Below the pieces are notes generated by a model, which was given only the letters and a program-made list of their open reading frames with translations, was not told the DNA's origin and did not search any database. A stretch of 64,000 nucleotides of DNA from Xanthobacteraceae bacterium 501b (GTDB taxonomy: Bacteria; Pseudomonadota; Alphaproteobacteria; Rhizobiales; Xanthobacteraceae): contig KB899087.1 of assembly GCA_000378025.1 (NCBI GenBank), positions 992,001 through 1,056,000 on the forward strand. Direction: 5' to 3'. Positions 47,739 to 58,105 of this stretch are shown here, in pieces. A program made the position numbers and the translations under genes. The number at the start of each line of letters is the position of its first letter. Position 1 is the stretch's first letter.

Positions 47739-48491
47739 CTACAGCACTGGCAGCAGCCGGCGCACGATGAGGGCGGAGGAGAGCGCCACTTCGTCGACGA
47801 ACTGGCGGAAATCGAAATGCGAGTCGCGCCCGGCGAGATCGGAAAGGGTGCGGACCACCAGCCACGGCACGCCATAGGCAGCGGCGGTCTGAGCCATCGC
47901 CCCGCCCTCCATCTCCACCGCCGCACCGCCAAGTTCCCGAAACAGGCGCTCGCGCAGCATCTCGGAATTGATGAACTGGTCGCCGGTGAGGATGCGGCCA
48001 TAATGCAGCTGAGGCGCCCTCTCGCCGCCGGCGGCCGATAGCGGCGCCAGCGAAAGCGCGGCCAGGGCCGCCTGGACGCGCTCCAGCAGGGGGCCATCGG
48101 CGCTGTGGCCGAGCTCTTCCTGCGGGCTGAAGAAGGGCAGGTGCCCCGCCTGGTAGACGATGAAGGCCTCGTCCGCGTCGTAATAGCCAGCATCGTGCTG
48201 CACGACATGGTCGGCGATCACCACATCGCCGATGGACAGCGCCGGGTCGAGGCCGCCGGCAATGCCGGAGAACAGCAGCAGGCGGCAGTCGAACCGTTCC
48301 AGCAGCAGCGTCGCGGCGATGCCGGCATTCACCTTGCCCATGCCGGCGCGTGCCAGCACGACCTCATGGCCATCAAGCCGGCCGGCATGGAACACCATGC
48401 CGGCGCGCTCGGTGATTTCGGTGCCGGTGAGATTGTCGGCGAGAAAGGCGAATTCCTGCGGAATGGCGCAGAGCACGCCGACCGGGCGCAT
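47739..48491 (-). CDS. mtnN: 5'-methylthioadenosine/S-adenosylhomocysteine nucleosidase
   Basis: 250 residues. Purine-nucleoside phosphorylase fold: GVLCAIPQEFAFLADNL with the catalytic Glu, SGIAGGLDPALSIGDVVIADHVVQHDAGYYDADEAF, then GAAVEMEGGAMAQTAAAYGVPWLVVRTLSDLAG with the ribose-binding Met-Glu and the catalytic Asp. It removes adenine from MTA and SAH, recycling SAM by-products. Its ATG shares one base with the erpA stop (TGATG), so the pair is translationally linked. Confidence 0.92.
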   Translation of the reverse strand: MRPVGVLCAIPQEFAFLADNLTGTEITERAGMVFHAGRLDGHEVVLARAGMGKVNAGIAATLLLERFDCRLLLFSGIAGGLDPALSIGDVVIADHVVQHDAGYYDADEAFIVYQAGHLPFFSPQEELGHSADGPLLERVQAALAALSLAPLSAAGGERAPQLHYGRILTGDQFINSEMLRERLFRELGGAAVEMEGGAMAQTAAAYGVPWLVVRTLSDLAGRDSHFDFRQFVDEVALSSALIVRRLLPVL

Positions 48492-48850
48492 CAGAGGGCG
48501 AAGCTGGTGCCGCAGCCGCAGGAGGCGGTGGCCTGCGGGTTGGCGATGCGGAACGAGGCGCCGATCAGGTCGTCGACATAATCGATATGCGAGCCGGACA
48601 TGTATTCCAGCGACACGGGATCGATCACCACGCTGGCCTCACCCTCGGCGATGACGATGTCGTCCGCCTCGCGGGAGCGGGTAATGTCGAACTTGTATTG
48701 GAAGCCGGAACAGCCGCCGCCTTCCACGCTGACCCGCAGCATGCTCTCCGGCGGCTCGCCACGGAGAATCTCGGCGATCCGGCGCGCCGCGCTGGCGGTG
48801 ACGCCGACGGCGGTGGCCGCAACGATGTCGGGCGAAGAACCTGCGCTCAT
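48491..48850 (-). CDS. erpA: A-type iron-sulfur cluster insertion protein (ErpA/IscA)
   Basis: 119 residues. The three cysteine ligands are in the family pattern: GGGCSGFQYKF and SCGCGTSFAL at the C-terminus. It begins MSAGSSPDIVAATAVGVTASAARRIAEIL; the ~20-residue lead before the domain is normal for alphaproteobacterial ErpA. It delivers Fe-S clusters to apo-enzymes such as IlvD. mtnN is coupled downstream and dgt diverges upstream with a 98-base shared promoter region. Confidence 0.93.
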   Translation of the reverse strand: MSAGSSPDIVAATAVGVTASAARRIAEILRGEPPESMLRVSVEGGGCSGFQYKFDITRSREADDIVIAEGEASVVIDPVSLEYMSGSHIDYVDDLIGASFRIANPQATASCGCGTSFAL

Positions 48851-48948
48851 GTTGCTCACTACCCGTTGAATATGACCTATAGCGATAGTTAAGTGCTGCC
48901 GCCCGCGAGTCAAAGGGGCTGCGCGCGCGACTGGCAGGAGAATTGCGC

Positions 48949-50121
48949 ATGGCGGTGGCCGAGGCAGCGCCGCGTGCGCCATGGGCGTCGAGGGCCGAGG
49001 ACAGCCGCGGGCGGCTCCATCCCGAGCCCGGCGGGGACGCCCGCAGCGCCTTCCGCCGCGACGCCGACCGCATTATCCATTCCAGCGCCTTCCGCCGGCT
49101 CGCCTACAAGACGCAGGTCTTTTCCTATCATGAGGGCGACCATTACCGGACGAGGCTGACCCATACGCTGGAAGTGGTGCAGGTGGCGCGCTCGGTCGCC
49201 CGCGCGCTGGGGCTCGACGAGGATCTGAGCGAGGCGCTGGCTCTGGCGCATGATCTCGGCCACCCGCCCTTCGCCCATGCCGGCGAACGGGTGCTCGACA
49301 CCTGCATGGCTGCCTATGGCGGCTTCGATCACAATGCGCAGTCTCTGCGGGTGGTGACACGGCTGGAGAACCGCTATCCCGATTTCGACGGGCTGAACCT
49401 CTCCTGGGAGACCCATGAGGGGATCGTGAAGCATAATGGTCCGGTGGCGGGCCCGCTGCCGCACGCCATCGCGGTGCATGCCGAGCGGCAGGATCTGTGG
49501 TTGTGGAGCTGGCCCTGCGCCGAGGCGCAGGTCGCCGCCATTGCCGACGACATCGCCTATGATGTGCACGACCTCGACGACGGGCTGCGCGCGGGCCTGT
49601 TTGATCTCACTGAACTGACTGGCCTCCCGCTTGTCCACACTGTCCTCTCCGACATCCACGCCCGTTGGCCCGATCTTGACCGCGCGCGGGTGTTCCACGA
49701 ACTCGGCCGGCGCATGATCACCGTGCTGATCGGCGACGTGGTGGCGGAGAGCCGCCGGCGGATCGAGGCGGCCCGTCCGGACGATGCCGACGCCATCCGC
49801 CGCCTCGGCCATGCGGTGATTGGGTTTTCAGCGGAAACGGCGGCGGCGGAAAAGGCGATCAAGGCCTTTCTTTTTCCTCGCATGTACCGGCATCCGCGCG
49901 TCATGGCGACGATGGAAGCCGCCGGCGACGTGGTGCGCGAGCTGTTCGCCCGCTACATGGCCGACACAAAGGCGCTGCCGGAGGAATGGCGCGCCAGCGT
50001 GGAAGGGCGCGGCGAGGCTGCCCGGGCGCGGCGCATCGCCGATTTCCTCGCCGGCCAGACCGACCGCTACGCCTTGGCCGAGCACGCCCGGCTCTTTGAC
50101 AGGGCACCGGAACTGCGGTAG
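48949..50121 (+). CDS. dgt: Deoxyguanosinetriphosphate triphosphohydrolase-like protein
   Basis: 390-residue HD-domain dNTP triphosphohydrolase. Metal ligands: [15 protein letters not shown] (H), [15 protein letters not shown] (HD) and [15 protein letters not shown] (D). The N-terminal [24 protein letters not shown] is the family's nucleotide-binding region. It follows AGGAG at 8 bases. It removes triphosphate from dNTPs and so controls pools or mutation rate. It is 46 bases before argS, the usual order in this group (erpA-dgt-argS). Confidence 0.93.
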   Translation: MAVAEAAPRAPWASRAEDSRGRLHPEPGGDARSAFRRDADRIIHSSAFRRLAYKTQVFSYHEGDHYRTRLTHTLEVVQVARSVARALGLDEDLSEALALAHDLGHPPFAHAGERVLDTCMAAYGGFDHNAQSLRVVTRLENRYPDFDGLNLSWETHEGIVKHNGPVAGPLPHAIAVHAERQDLWLWSWPCAEAQVAAIADDIAYDVHDLDDGLRAGLFDLTELTGLPLVHTVLSDIHARWPDLDRARVFHELGRRMITVLIGDVVAESRRRIEAARPDDADAIRRLGHAVIGFSAETAAAEKAIKAFLFPRMYRHPRVMATMEAAGDVVRELFARYMADTKALPEEWRASVEGRGEAARARRIADFLAGQTDRYALAEHARLFDRAPELR

Positions 50122-50167
50122 CGGCAGCGGCCCCTTCTGGGTCTGGCCGTGCCGGGAGATGATCCTC

Positions 50168-51934
50168 ATGAACCTCTTCGCCCTCTTCGCCGACCACGTC
50201 CGCGACGCCCTCGCAAAGCTCGCAAGCGAAGGCGTGGTGCCGCCGGGCGTCGATACCGCGCGGGTGGTGGTGGAGCCGCCGCGCGACGCCAGCCATGGCG
50301 ACCTCGCCACCAATGCGGCCATGGTGCTGGCCAAGGATGCCGGGCTGAAGCCGCGCGATCTGGCCGAGAAGCTGGCGACCCACCTGGCCGCGATTCCCGG
50401 CGTGGCGAAGGTGGATGTGGCCGGCCCCGGCTTCATCAATCTCAGCCTCGACGGCACCTATTGGCCGCAGGTGATCGGAGCCGTGCTGCGGCAGGGCCGG
50501 GAGTTCGGTCGCTCGGATTCCGGCGGCGGGCAGGCCATCAATGTCGAATATGTCTCGGCCAACCCCACCGGCCCGATGCATGTCGGCCATTGCCGGGGGG
50601 CGGTGTTCGGTGACGCGCTGGCCAATCTCCTGGCCTTTGCCGGCTGGAAGGTGACGCGCGAATATTACATCAACGATGCCGGCGCGCAGGTCGATGTCCT
50701 CGCCCGGTCGGCCTTCCTGCGCTATTGCGAGGCGCTGGGCGAGGAAATAACCATCCCCGAGGGGCTCTATCCCGGCGACTATCTCGTCCCCGTCGGCAAG
50801 GCGCTGGTGACGAAATATGGCCGCACGCTGCGCGACAAGCCGGAAGCGGAGTGGCTGCCGGCGGTGCGGGATGTCGCCATCGACGCTATGATGGCGATGA
50901 TCCGCACCGATCTGGCGGCGCTGAACATCCATCATGAAGCGTTCTTCTCCGAGCGGACATTGCACGCCCGCCCCGACGGGGCGCCGAGCACCATCGACCG
51001 CCTGCTCGACACGCTGCGGGCGCGCGATCTCGTCTATGAGGGCCGCCTGGCGCCGCCCAAGGGGCAGCCGGTCGAGGACTGGGAGGACCGCGAGCAGACG
51101 CTGTTCCGCGCCACCCAGTTTGGCGACGATGTGGACCGGCCGCTGATGAAATCGGACGGCGCCTATACCTATTTCGCCGCCGACATCGCCTATCACAAGG
51201 ACAAGTTCGACCGCGGATTCAAGCGGATGATCGACATCTGGGGCGCCGACCATGGCGGCTATGTCAAGCGTATGCAGGCGGCGGTGAAGGCCGCGTCGGA
51301 CGGCGCGGCGAGCCTTGATGTCGAGCTGTGCCAGCTGGTGCGCCTGCTGCGCAATGGCGAGCCGGTCAAGATGTCCAAGCGCTCCGGCGATTTCGTCACC
51401 CTGCGCGACGTGGTCGACGAGGTCGGCCGCGACGCGGTGCGGTTCATGATGATCAACCGCAAGAACGACGCCGTGCTCGACTTCGATCTCGCCAAGGTGA
51501 TCGAGCAGTCGCGCGAGAACCCGGTGTTCTATGTGCAGTACGCCCATGCAAGGGCGAGCTCGATCCTGCGCAATGCGCGGCAGGCGTTTCCGGACCTGCC
51601 GGAGGCGACGGTTGAATTCGCCGGCGCGGCGCTGTCACGGCTGAGCGACGAAGGGGAACTCGGCCTTGCTCGGCTGATCGCCAACTATCCGCGCATGGTC
51701 GAGCAGGCCGCCTCGGCGCGCGAGCCCCATCGGGTGACATTCTATCTGTACGATCTCGCCAGTGCCTTGCACGGACAGTGGAGTCGCGGGAAGGATTCGC
51801 CTCATTTACGCTTCATTATCGAAGATGATCGAGAATTGACTTATGCGCGGCTGGCTTTGGTGCACGCGGTCGCGCTGATCATCGCTTCAGGACTTTCCAT
51901 TCTTGGAGTCGATGCTCCCGAAGAAATGCGGTGA
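50168..51934 (+). CDS. argS: Arginine--tRNA ligase
   Basis: 588-residue class I synthetase charging tRNA-Arg. N-terminal Add-1 domain, then HIGH as [21 protein letters not shown] (about residues 122-142), [17 protein letters not shown], and [16 protein letters not shown]. The C-terminal anticodon-binding domain ends in [19 protein letters not shown]. The start at 50168 has GGGAG at 9 bases. It is followed by the SPOR-protein gene, as in related genomes. Confidence 0.96.
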   Translation: MNLFALFADHVRDALAKLASEGVVPPGVDTARVVVEPPRDASHGDLATNAAMVLAKDAGLKPRDLAEKLATHLAAIPGVAKVDVAGPGFINLSLDGTYWPQVIGAVLRQGREFGRSDSGGGQAINVEYVSANPTGPMHVGHCRGAVFGDALANLLAFAGWKVTREYYINDAGAQVDVLARSAFLRYCEALGEEITIPEGLYPGDYLVPVGKALVTKYGRTLRDKPEAEWLPAVRDVAIDAMMAMIRTDLAALNIHHEAFFSERTLHARPDGAPSTIDRLLDTLRARDLVYEGRLAPPKGQPVEDWEDREQTLFRATQFGDDVDRPLMKSDGAYTYFAADIAYHKDKFDRGFKRMIDIWGADHGGYVKRMQAAVKAASDGAASLDVELCQLVRLLRNGEPVKMSKRSGDFVTLRDVVDEVGRDAVRFMMINRKNDAVLDFDLAKVIEQSRENPVFYVQYAHARASSILRNARQAFPDLPEATVEFAGAALSRLSDEGELGLARLIANYPRMVEQAASAREPHRVTFYLYDLASALHGQWSRGKDSPHLRFIIEDDRELTYARLALVHAVALIIASGLSILGVDAPEEMR

Positions 51935-52024
51935 GCGCGTCGCGACGGTTCGTTCGACCTGCCGCTCCCGTGATGCCGCCCGGTGGGCGGTCCTCGTTTT
52001 GATCGTGGCGAACAGGTTCTGAAG

Positions 52025-54043
52025 ATGGGCAATGAGAACATGCGTGATCGGCCGGAAAACGCCGCCGAGGATCCGCTTGCCGAACTTGCGCGCCTGATGG
52101 CCCAGGAAGACGATTTCGCGGAGCTGCTGCGGCAGGCGCCACCGGCCCATCAACCCGCTGCGCCCCAGCATCCCTCTTCCCGGCCCGTCGCTCCCGCGCC
52201 CACGCGCCCTCCGCTGACCGCCCGCCGTCCGGCGGAGGAGGGGCGCCCGGCGCCCGGCTCCTTTGCCGCGCTGGCGGCGGAAGTCTATGGCGAGGGCGTG
52301 CCCCGCACCGCGCCGCTGTCGCGCTCCGGTGCGGAGGAGGCGGCCCGCGACGCGCATCGCGAGCCGGCCCGTGGCGAACGTCCCGATCCGCGTGCGGCCT
52401 ATGTTCCGCCGCGCCCGCAGGCCACCGATGCGGCGCGCCGTATGCCGGCGTCGCGTCCGGAGATGCCGCCGGGCGCCGCTCCCTCAGCGCCGCAGCGTCC
52501 GCTGCCGCCGCGGGCCGAACCGTTGCGCGCAGAAGCGCCGCGCCCCGAGGCTCCTCGCGCCGATGCTACCCGCACCGACGCGCCGCGCGCCCCGGCGGCG
52601 CGGGCGCCGATGACGCCGGCGGACATGGCCCGGCAGGAAGCGCTTCGGCAGGACGCCCTGCGGCAGGAGGCCGTGCGCCTGGATGCCGCCCGGCAGGATT
52701 TCGCCCGACAGGATCTGGCCCGACAGGAAGCGGCGCGTCAGGAAGCGGCGCGCCACGAGGCGATGCGCCGTGAGGCGCAGCGTCAGGAAACGGTGCGCCA
52801 GGATGCGGCACGTCGCGAGGCGGCTGCGCGCGAGGCTGTGCGCGGGCCTTCCGCGCAGCCGGCCAGCGCCGACGAGGCTTCCGACGAGTCCCGCGTGCCG
52901 GCCTGGATGACCCGGGCCACGGCCGCCGCCCGCGCTGTCGATGTCCCGGTGGCGCCGGCTCAGCCTGTGGCGCCCGCCGCGCCCCCGCCGCCGGCAGCCC
53001 GGCAGGTGAGCCCGCCGGCCCCGCAGCCCGTCGATCTCGACGAGGACGCCTATGATTACGGGCGCTCGGCCGGCGATTATCCGCCGGATGCCGGCTCCTA
53101 TGACGAGTACGCTGCGGAGGAGGAAGCTCCACGTGGCCCCAATCGCAAGCGCCTGCTGATGATCGGCGGCGCGGTGCTGGTGTTCATCGGCGCGGCGGCG
53201 CTCGGCTATGTCCTGGTGTCCGGCCCGTCGGGGTCTGGCGTGTCGGGCGCGCCGCCCGTCATCCGCGCCGACCAGGGGCCAAACAAGGTGGTCCCGAACC
53301 AGCCGGTGGCGGAGCAGACCGCCGATGGCCAGAAGCTGATCTATGACCGTGTCGGCGGTGGCGCGACCACCGGCAACGAGCAGGTGGTTTCCAGCGAGGA
53401 GCAGCCGGTCGACGTGTCGCAGGCGGCGCAGCCGCAGCCGCGCGTCATCCAGACCACTCCTTCGGCGGGTGGCGCCGGCTCGGCCGAACCCAAGCGGGTG
53501 CGGACCCTGACCGTGCGCGCCGATGGCACCGTCGTGGAAGTACCGGCCCCCGCCGCGCCCCTGCCGCCCGGCGCCTCTGCCGGGCCGGCGGGCAATCCCG
53601 TCGCGCTGAATCTCGGCACGGGCGGGGCGGTGCCGACGACGCCAATGCCGCTCTCGGCGACGCCCTCCATCGTCGAAAACATGCCTGCCGACGCGACCCC
53701 GGCCCCAGCTCCGGCCCCAACCCCAGCGGCGGCGCCTGCTGCCCGCGTTGCGGCGGCCCCTGCCGCCTCGGCAAGCACTGCGGCCGTGCCGGCCGGTGCC
53801 TTTGTCGTACAGATCGCCGCCGTTCGTTCCGAGGCGGAGGCGCAGGCGACCTGGCGCAGCGCCCAGGCCCGGTACTCGGACCTGCTGCGTAACCAGCCTT
53901 TCAGCGTGAAGCGGGCCGATCTCGGCGACAAGGGGATTTATTACCGGGCACAGGTGGGCAATTTCAGCTCGCGCGAGGGCGCTGTCGGCCTGTGCGAGGC
54001 CCTGCGCGCCCAAGGCACGACCTGCATGGTCGCGCGCAACTGA
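52025..54043 (+). CDS. SPOR-domain membrane protein with long repeat-rich cytoplasmic part
   Basis: 672 residues. A single membrane helix (KRLLMIGGAVLVFIGAAALGYVLV, ~residues 376-399) separates a cytoplasmic part from a periplasmic part ending in a SPOR domain (GAFVVQIAAVRSEAEAQATWRSAQARYSDLL ... YRAQVGNFSSREGAVGLCEALRAQG), which binds denuded glycan at the division site. The cytoplasmic part opens with DPLAELARLMAQEDDFAELLRQ and includes around residues 201-275 about 15 tandem five-residue units of the form xRQ(E/D)A. It lies between argS and nagZ; a division or peptidoglycan role is expected. Confidence 0.87.
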   Translation: MGNENMRDRPENAAEDPLAELARLMAQEDDFAELLRQAPPAHQPAAPQHPSSRPVAPAPTRPPLTARRPAEEGRPAPGSFAALAAEVYGEGVPRTAPLSRSGAEEAARDAHREPARGERPDPRAAYVPPRPQATDAARRMPASRPEMPPGAAPSAPQRPLPPRAEPLRAEAPRPEAPRADATRTDAPRAPAARAPMTPADMARQEALRQDALRQEAVRLDAARQDFARQDLARQEAARQEAARHEAMRREAQRQETVRQDAARREAAAREAVRGPSAQPASADEASDESRVPAWMTRATAAARAVDVPVAPAQPVAPAAPPPPAARQVSPPAPQPVDLDEDAYDYGRSAGDYPPDAGSYDEYAAEEEAPRGPNRKRLLMIGGAVLVFIGAAALGYVLVSGPSGSGVSGAPPVIRADQGPNKVVPNQPVAEQTADGQKLIYDRVGGGATTGNEQVVSSEEQPVDVSQAAQPQPRVIQTTPSAGGAGSAEPKRVRTLTVRADGTVVEVPAPAAPLPPGASAGPAGNPVALNLGTGGAVPTTPMPLSATPSIVENMPADATPAPAPAPTPAAAPAARVAAAPAASASTAAVPAGAFVVQIAAVRSEAEAQATWRSAQARYSDLLRNQPFSVKRADLGDKGIYYRAQVGNFSSREGAVGLCEALRAQGTTCMVARN

Positions 54044-54057
54044 GACGCCAGGCCCTC

Positions 54058-55086
54058 ATGAACGCCCCCAACGCGCCGCGCGCCTTCATCACCGGCTGCG
54101 CCGCAACTTTGCTCACCCCTGACGAGACCGCCTTCTTGAAGGAGGCGGCCCCGTGGGGGCTGATCCTGTTCCGTCGCAATGTGGAGAGCCCGGCGCAGGT
54201 GGCCGCGCTGGTCGCCGCTTTCCGTGCCGCGGTCGGCCGCGCCGATGCAGCCGTGCTGATCGACCAGGAGGGCGGACGGGTGCAGCGGCTCGGTCCGCCG
54301 CACTGGCCGGCCTACCCCCCCGCCGAGGTTTTCGCCCGCCGGGCCGAGGCCGGCGATGTGGAAGGCGCGGCGGAGGCGGCCCGGCTCGGTGCCCGGCTGA
54401 TGGCGGCCGATCTCGCCGCGCTTGGTATCACGGTGGACTGCGTGCCCTGCGCGGATCTGCGCCTGCCGGAAGGCCATGGCATCATCGGCGACCGTGCCTA
54501 TGGGTCGACCCCGGCGCAGGTGGCCCATCTCGCCCGCGCCGCCGCCGAAGGGCTGATGGCGGGCGGCGTGCTGCCAGTGCTCAAGCACATTCCCGGCCAT
54601 GGCCGTGCCAATGCTGACAGCCATGAGAGCCTGCCCATCGTCGAGACCCCGCGCGCCGAGCTGGAAGCGACCGATTTCGCGCCGTTCCGCCTGCTGTCCG
54701 ATCTGCCGCTCGGCATGACGGCTCATGTCGTCTATGCCGACATCGACCCCGACCGGCCGGCAACGACGTCGCCGAAGGTCATCGAGGAGATCATTCGCGG
54801 CCATATCGGCTTTGACGGCGCGCTGATGAGCGACGATCTCTCCATGGGCGCGCTTGCGGGTTCGCTCGCACACCGCACCGAGGCCTCCTTCGCCGCAGGT
54901 TGCGACCTGGCGCTGCATTGCAATGGGCGGCTCGACGAGATGGCGGAAGTGGCCTCCCGCACCCCGGTACTGCAGGGCGAGGCGGCACGGCGCTGCGCGG
55001 CGGCGCTTGCACGAATCAATCCGGCGGAAGAAATAGCCCTCGGCGAGGCGCGGGCGCGTTTTTCGGCTATGATCGCGACGTCCTGA
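54058..55086 (+). CDS. nagZ: Beta-N-acetylhexosaminidase NagZ
   Basis: 342-residue glycoside hydrolase family 3 enzyme of peptidoglycan recycling, releasing GlcNAc from anhydromuropeptides in the cytoplasm. Family marks: WGLILFRRNVESPAQ, VLIDQEGGRVQRLG, the substrate-lysine/histidine loop LKHIPGHGRANADSHESLP, and the nucleophile Asp in LMSDDLSMGALAG. Start at ATG 54058, 14 bases after the SPOR gene; scpA follows after 19 bases, so SPOR-nagZ-scpA-scpB look like one transcript. Confidence 0.93.
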   Translation: MNAPNAPRAFITGCAATLLTPDETAFLKEAAPWGLILFRRNVESPAQVAALVAAFRAAVGRADAAVLIDQEGGRVQRLGPPHWPAYPPAEVFARRAEAGDVEGAAEAARLGARLMAADLAALGITVDCVPCADLRLPEGHGIIGDRAYGSTPAQVAHLARAAAEGLMAGGVLPVLKHIPGHGRANADSHESLPIVETPRAELEATDFAPFRLLSDLPLGMTAHVVYADIDPDRPATTSPKVIEEIIRGHIGFDGALMSDDLSMGALAGSLAHRTEASFAAGCDLALHCNGRLDEMAEVASRTPVLQGEAARRCAAALARINPAEEIALGEARARFSAMIATS

Positions 55087-55105
55087 ACGTCGATCGCGGT
55101 CCCGC

Positions 55106-55912
55106 ATGGTTCAAAGCCAGTTCACCTTCGATGCCGACGCCGCGCGCCAGGCGGACGAGCCCGCCTTGGTGGTGGATGTCGACGGCTTCGAGGGGCCGCT
55201 CGACCTGTTGCTGGCGCTTGCGCGCACGCAGAAGGTGGATTTGCACCGCATTTCCATCCTGCAACTCGCCGAGCAGTATCTGCTGTTCGTCGAGGCCGCG
55301 CGGCGCATCCGGCTGGAACTGGCGGCCGACTATCTGGTGATGGCGGCCTGGCTCGCCTATCTCAAATCCCGCCTGCTGCTGCCCGATCCGCCGAAGGAGG
55401 AGGGGCCGAGTGCCTCCGATCTCGCGGCCGATCTTGCCGAGCGCCTGCGCCGGCTGGAGCAGATCCGCGCCGCCGCCGCCCATCTCGCCACCCGCGACCG
55501 CATCGGCCACGAGGTGTTCCAGCGCGGCGCCCCGGAACCGCTGCAGGCGGCGGGGCCCATCGTCTATGAGGCGACGCTTTACGACCTTCTCGCCGCCTAT
55601 GGCGCGCAGCGCCAGAAGATGGCGCTCTCGCAGGTGCGCTTTCCCCCGCGCAACGTGATCTCGCTTGCCGAGGCGCGCGAGCGGCTGGAGCGGCTGATGG
55701 GCCGGCTGGCGCTGCACGGCGAATGGGCCCGGCTCGACGGCTTCCTGCTCAACTGGATCGCCGACCCGAAGATGCGGGCGACAGCGCTGGCCTCGGGCTT
55801 TTCGGCGACGCTGGAGATGGTGCGCGAGGGCCTGATCGACGTGCAGCAGGAGGAGAGCTTCGCGCCGATCTGGATCCGCAGCCGACGCGACGTGCCGGGG
55901 GAGGGCGCATGA
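55106..55912 (+). CDS. scpA: Segregation and condensation protein A
   Basis: 268-residue kleisin subunit of the SMC-ScpAB condensin. N-terminal VDGFEGPLDLLLALARTQKVDLHRISILQLAEQYL binds the SMC neck; the middle has YLVMAAWLAYLKSRLLLP; the winged-helix C-terminus VSTFSATLEMVREG-like GFSATLEMVREGLIDVQQEESFAPIWI binds the SMC head. The stop overlaps the scpB start (ATGA). Confidence 0.94.
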   Translation: MVQSQFTFDADAARQADEPALVVDVDGFEGPLDLLLALARTQKVDLHRISILQLAEQYLLFVEAARRIRLELAADYLVMAAWLAYLKSRLLLPDPPKEEGPSASDLAADLAERLRRLEQIRAAAAHLATRDRIGHEVFQRGAPEPLQAAGPIVYEATLYDLLAAYGAQRQKMALSQVRFPPRNVISLAEARERLERLMGRLALHGEWARLDGFLLNWIADPKMRATALASGFSATLEMVREGLIDVQQEESFAPIWIRSRRDVPGEGA

Positions 55913-56640
55913 GCGCCGAAGCCGCCCGCGTCGCGGGCCCCGACCCTGAGCTGGAAGAGGTGGCGCCCGACGCTGTGTCTTCCACCGTCCGCGACCCGGA
56001 TCTGCGCCTGCTGGAGGCGATGCTGTTCGCCGCCGGCGAGCCACTGGACGAGGCGATCATCGCCGCCCGGCTGCCGGAAGGCGCGGATGTGCGTGCGCTG
56101 CTCACCGCGCTGTCGGCCGATTACGCCGATCGCGGCTTCAACCTGGTGCGGGCGGCCGGAAAATGGATGCTGCGTACCGCGCCCGATCTCGGCTTCCTCC
56201 TCGCCCGCGACAAGCCGGAGCCGCGCCGGCTCTCTCGCGCCGCGCTGGAGACGCTCGCCATCATCGCCTATCACCAGCCCGTCACCCGCGCCGAGATTGA
56301 AGAAATTCGCGGCGTCTCGACCAATAAGGGCACGCTCGACGTGCTGCTCGCGGCCGGCTGGGTGCGCCTGCGCGGGCGGCGGCGCAGCCCGGGGCGACCC
56401 GTCACCTATGGCACCACCGAGACCTTCCTGGTCCATTACGGGCTGGATGCCATCCAGGACCTGCCGGGCCTCGACGAACTGCGCGGCACCGGGTTGATCG
56501 ATTCGCGCGTCGCCGCCGGCCTGACCGTCCCGCTGCCCAGCGACGACCCGGACCTGAAAGATGATGAAGACCCGCTGGAGCCGGAATTCGAGCTGTCCTT
56601 CGCGCCCGAGCCGGATGGCGACGACGATCAGGACGGCTGA
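55909..56640 (+). CDS. scpB: Segregation and condensation protein B
   Basis: 243-residue ScpB, two winged helices: LRLLEAMLFAAGEPLDEAIIAARLPEGADVRALL and RLSRAALETLAIIAYHQPVTRAEIEEIRGVSTNKGTLDVLLAAGWVRLRGRRRSPGRPVTYGTTETFLVHYGL. The acidic tail (DDPDLKDDEDPLEPEFE) is unconserved. It dimerizes and binds ScpA. Coupled to scpA. Confidence 0.94.
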   Translation: MSAEAARVAGPDPELEEVAPDAVSSTVRDPDLRLLEAMLFAAGEPLDEAIIAARLPEGADVRALLTALSADYADRGFNLVRAAGKWMLRTAPDLGFLLARDKPEPRRLSRAALETLAIIAYHQPVTRAEIEEIRGVSTNKGTLDVLLAAGWVRLRGRRRSPGRPVTYGTTETFLVHYGLDAIQDLPGLDELRGTGLIDSRVAAGLTVPLPSDDPDLKDDEDPLEPEFELSFAPEPDGDDDQDG

Positions 56641-56673
56641 GAACCTCCCATGTTGACAGAGACAGGAACCACC

Positions 56674-57753
56674 ATGCCGTCCCAGCCCTCCCGCACGCCG
56701 GTCTCGCTCGCCAGCCGGCTGGTGATCGAGGATGTGCACCACGGTTATGGCGAGGTGGAAGCGGTGCGCGGCGTCAGCCTCACCGTCGAACCGGGCGAGA
56801 TCATCTGCCTGCTCGGCCAGTCCGGTTGCGGCAAGACCACGCTGCTGCGGCTGATCGCCGGCATCGAGCGGCCGACGCGCGGGCGAATCCTGCTCGACAC
56901 GCATGTGGTGGCCGGCCCCGAGGCCTTCGTGCCGCCGGAAAAACGCGCCATCGGGCTGGTGTTCCAGGACTATGCGCTGTTCCCGCACCTCACCAATGTC
57001 GAGAATGTCGCCTTCGGCCTGCGCCGTCTGGGGCCGGCCGGGGCGCATGACGAGGCGATGCGGGCGCTTGAGCGTGTGCGTCTGGAAGCCTATGCGGAAA
57101 ACTATCCACATGCTTTGTCGGGCGGTGAGCAGCAGCGTGTCGCGCTCGCCCGCGCGCTCGTGCCGCGCCCCGGCATTCTCCTTATGGACGAGCCGTTCTC
57201 GGGGCTCGACAGTCGGCTGCGGGGAAGTGTGCGCAGCGAGACGCTGAAGGTGCTGCGCGATGCCCGCGCCACCTGCATCATCGTCACTCACGACCCGGAA
57301 GAAGCGCTGCGATTGGGTGACCGGATCGCGCTGATGCGCAAGGGAAAACTCGTCCAGGTGGGCCCGCCGGAAGAGCTCTACCGCCACCCCGCCGACATTG
57401 AAGTGGCCCGTTTCTTCTGTGAAATCAACGAGGTGGAGGGCGTGGTGAGCGGCGGCCGGGTGGCGACGGCGCTTGGTCGTTTCCAGGCGCCCGGCCTTGC
57501 CGAGGGCGCCGGGGCAATCGCCGCCATCCGCCCGCAGGGGATCGAGCTCAAGGCGCCCGGCTCGGGCGTGCCGGGGCGAATCATCAACCACCGCTTCCTC
57601 GGCGAACTCGACCTCTATGAGGTGGCGGTGGAGGGGCTGGACCGGCCATTGGTCGCACGCCGCCGCACCACGGCCGGCCTATTGCGTGGGCATGACGTCG
57701 GAGTGAACATCGAGCCGGCGGAGGTTCTTGTCTTCGCCACAGGCCGGCCCTAG
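56674..57753 (+). CDS. Orphan ABC transporter ATP-binding protein (FbpC/PotA-like)
   Basis: About 359 residues. Walker [15 protein letters not shown]-loop [22 protein letters not shown], signature [21 protein letters not shown], Walker [14 protein letters not shown]-loop [10 protein letters not shown]. The C-terminal ~110 residues are a TOBE-like regulatory part ([32 protein letters not shown]), as in Fe3+, sulfate and polyamine importers. Start at ATG 56674 has AGGAA upstream; ATG 56650 is an alternative. No permease or binding protein is adjacent, so the partner is elsewhere. Sits between scpB and tatA. Confidence 0.85.
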   Translation: MPSQPSRTPVSLASRLVIEDVHHGYGEVEAVRGVSLTVEPGEIICLLGQSGCGKTTLLRLIAGIERPTRGRILLDTHVVAGPEAFVPPEKRAIGLVFQDYALFPHLTNVENVAFGLRRLGPAGAHDEAMRALERVRLEAYAENYPHALSGGEQQRVALARALVPRPGILLMDEPFSGLDSRLRGSVRSETLKVLRDARATCIIVTHDPEEALRLGDRIALMRKGKLVQVGPPEELYRHPADIEVARFFCEINEVEGVVSGGRVATALGRFQAPGLAEGAGAIAAIRPQGIELKAPGSGVPGRIINHRFLGELDLYEVAVEGLDRPLVARRRTTAGLLRGHDVGVNIEPAEVLVFATGRP

Positions 57754-57820
57754 TGTCCGGTTTCAATTGCGATGCGCGGCCGCGAGGGGCCGGCGGCGCT
57801 TCGGACAAGGGAGTTTTGTG

Positions 57821-58045
57821 ATGGGTTCGTTGAGCATCTGGCACTGGATCATCGTGCTGGTGGTCGTGCTCCTCCTCTTCGGTCGCGGCAAGCTGTCCGA
57901 GCTGATGGGCGATGCCGCCAAGGGCATCAAGGCGTTCAAGAAGGGCATGGCCGACGACGAGGATACGGCGGCGAAGCCTGGCGAGCCGGCGCGTTCGCTC
58001 GATCACCAGCCGAAGGTGGAAGCCGAGCAGACCAAGGTCAGCTGA
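57821..58045 (+). CDS. tatA: Sec-independent translocase protein TatA
   Basis: 74 residues. Short N-terminal membrane helix ([17 protein letters not shown]), the FG hinge followed by an amphipathic helix ([23 protein letters not shown]) and a polar tail. The start has AAGGGAG upstream. TatA oligomers open the membrane for folded Tat substrates such as the amidohydrolase at 10.6-12.4 kb. First of tatA-tatB-tatC. Confidence 0.95.
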   Translation: MGSLSIWHWIIVLVVVLLLFGRGKLSELMGDAAKGIKAFKKGMADDEDTAAKPGEPARSLDHQPKVEAEQTKVS

Positions 58046-58105
58046 TTTCCGGCCTCACGGCTTTTCGATCGGGGAGGGTCGCGCTTCAGCGACCCCGCGT
58101 AATTC

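Noticed and set aside
52625-52850. Periodic repeats as a CRISPR array
   Set aside because: The period is 15 bases, in frame and protein-coding within the SPOR gene; there are no spacers, leader or cas genes anywhere in the window.
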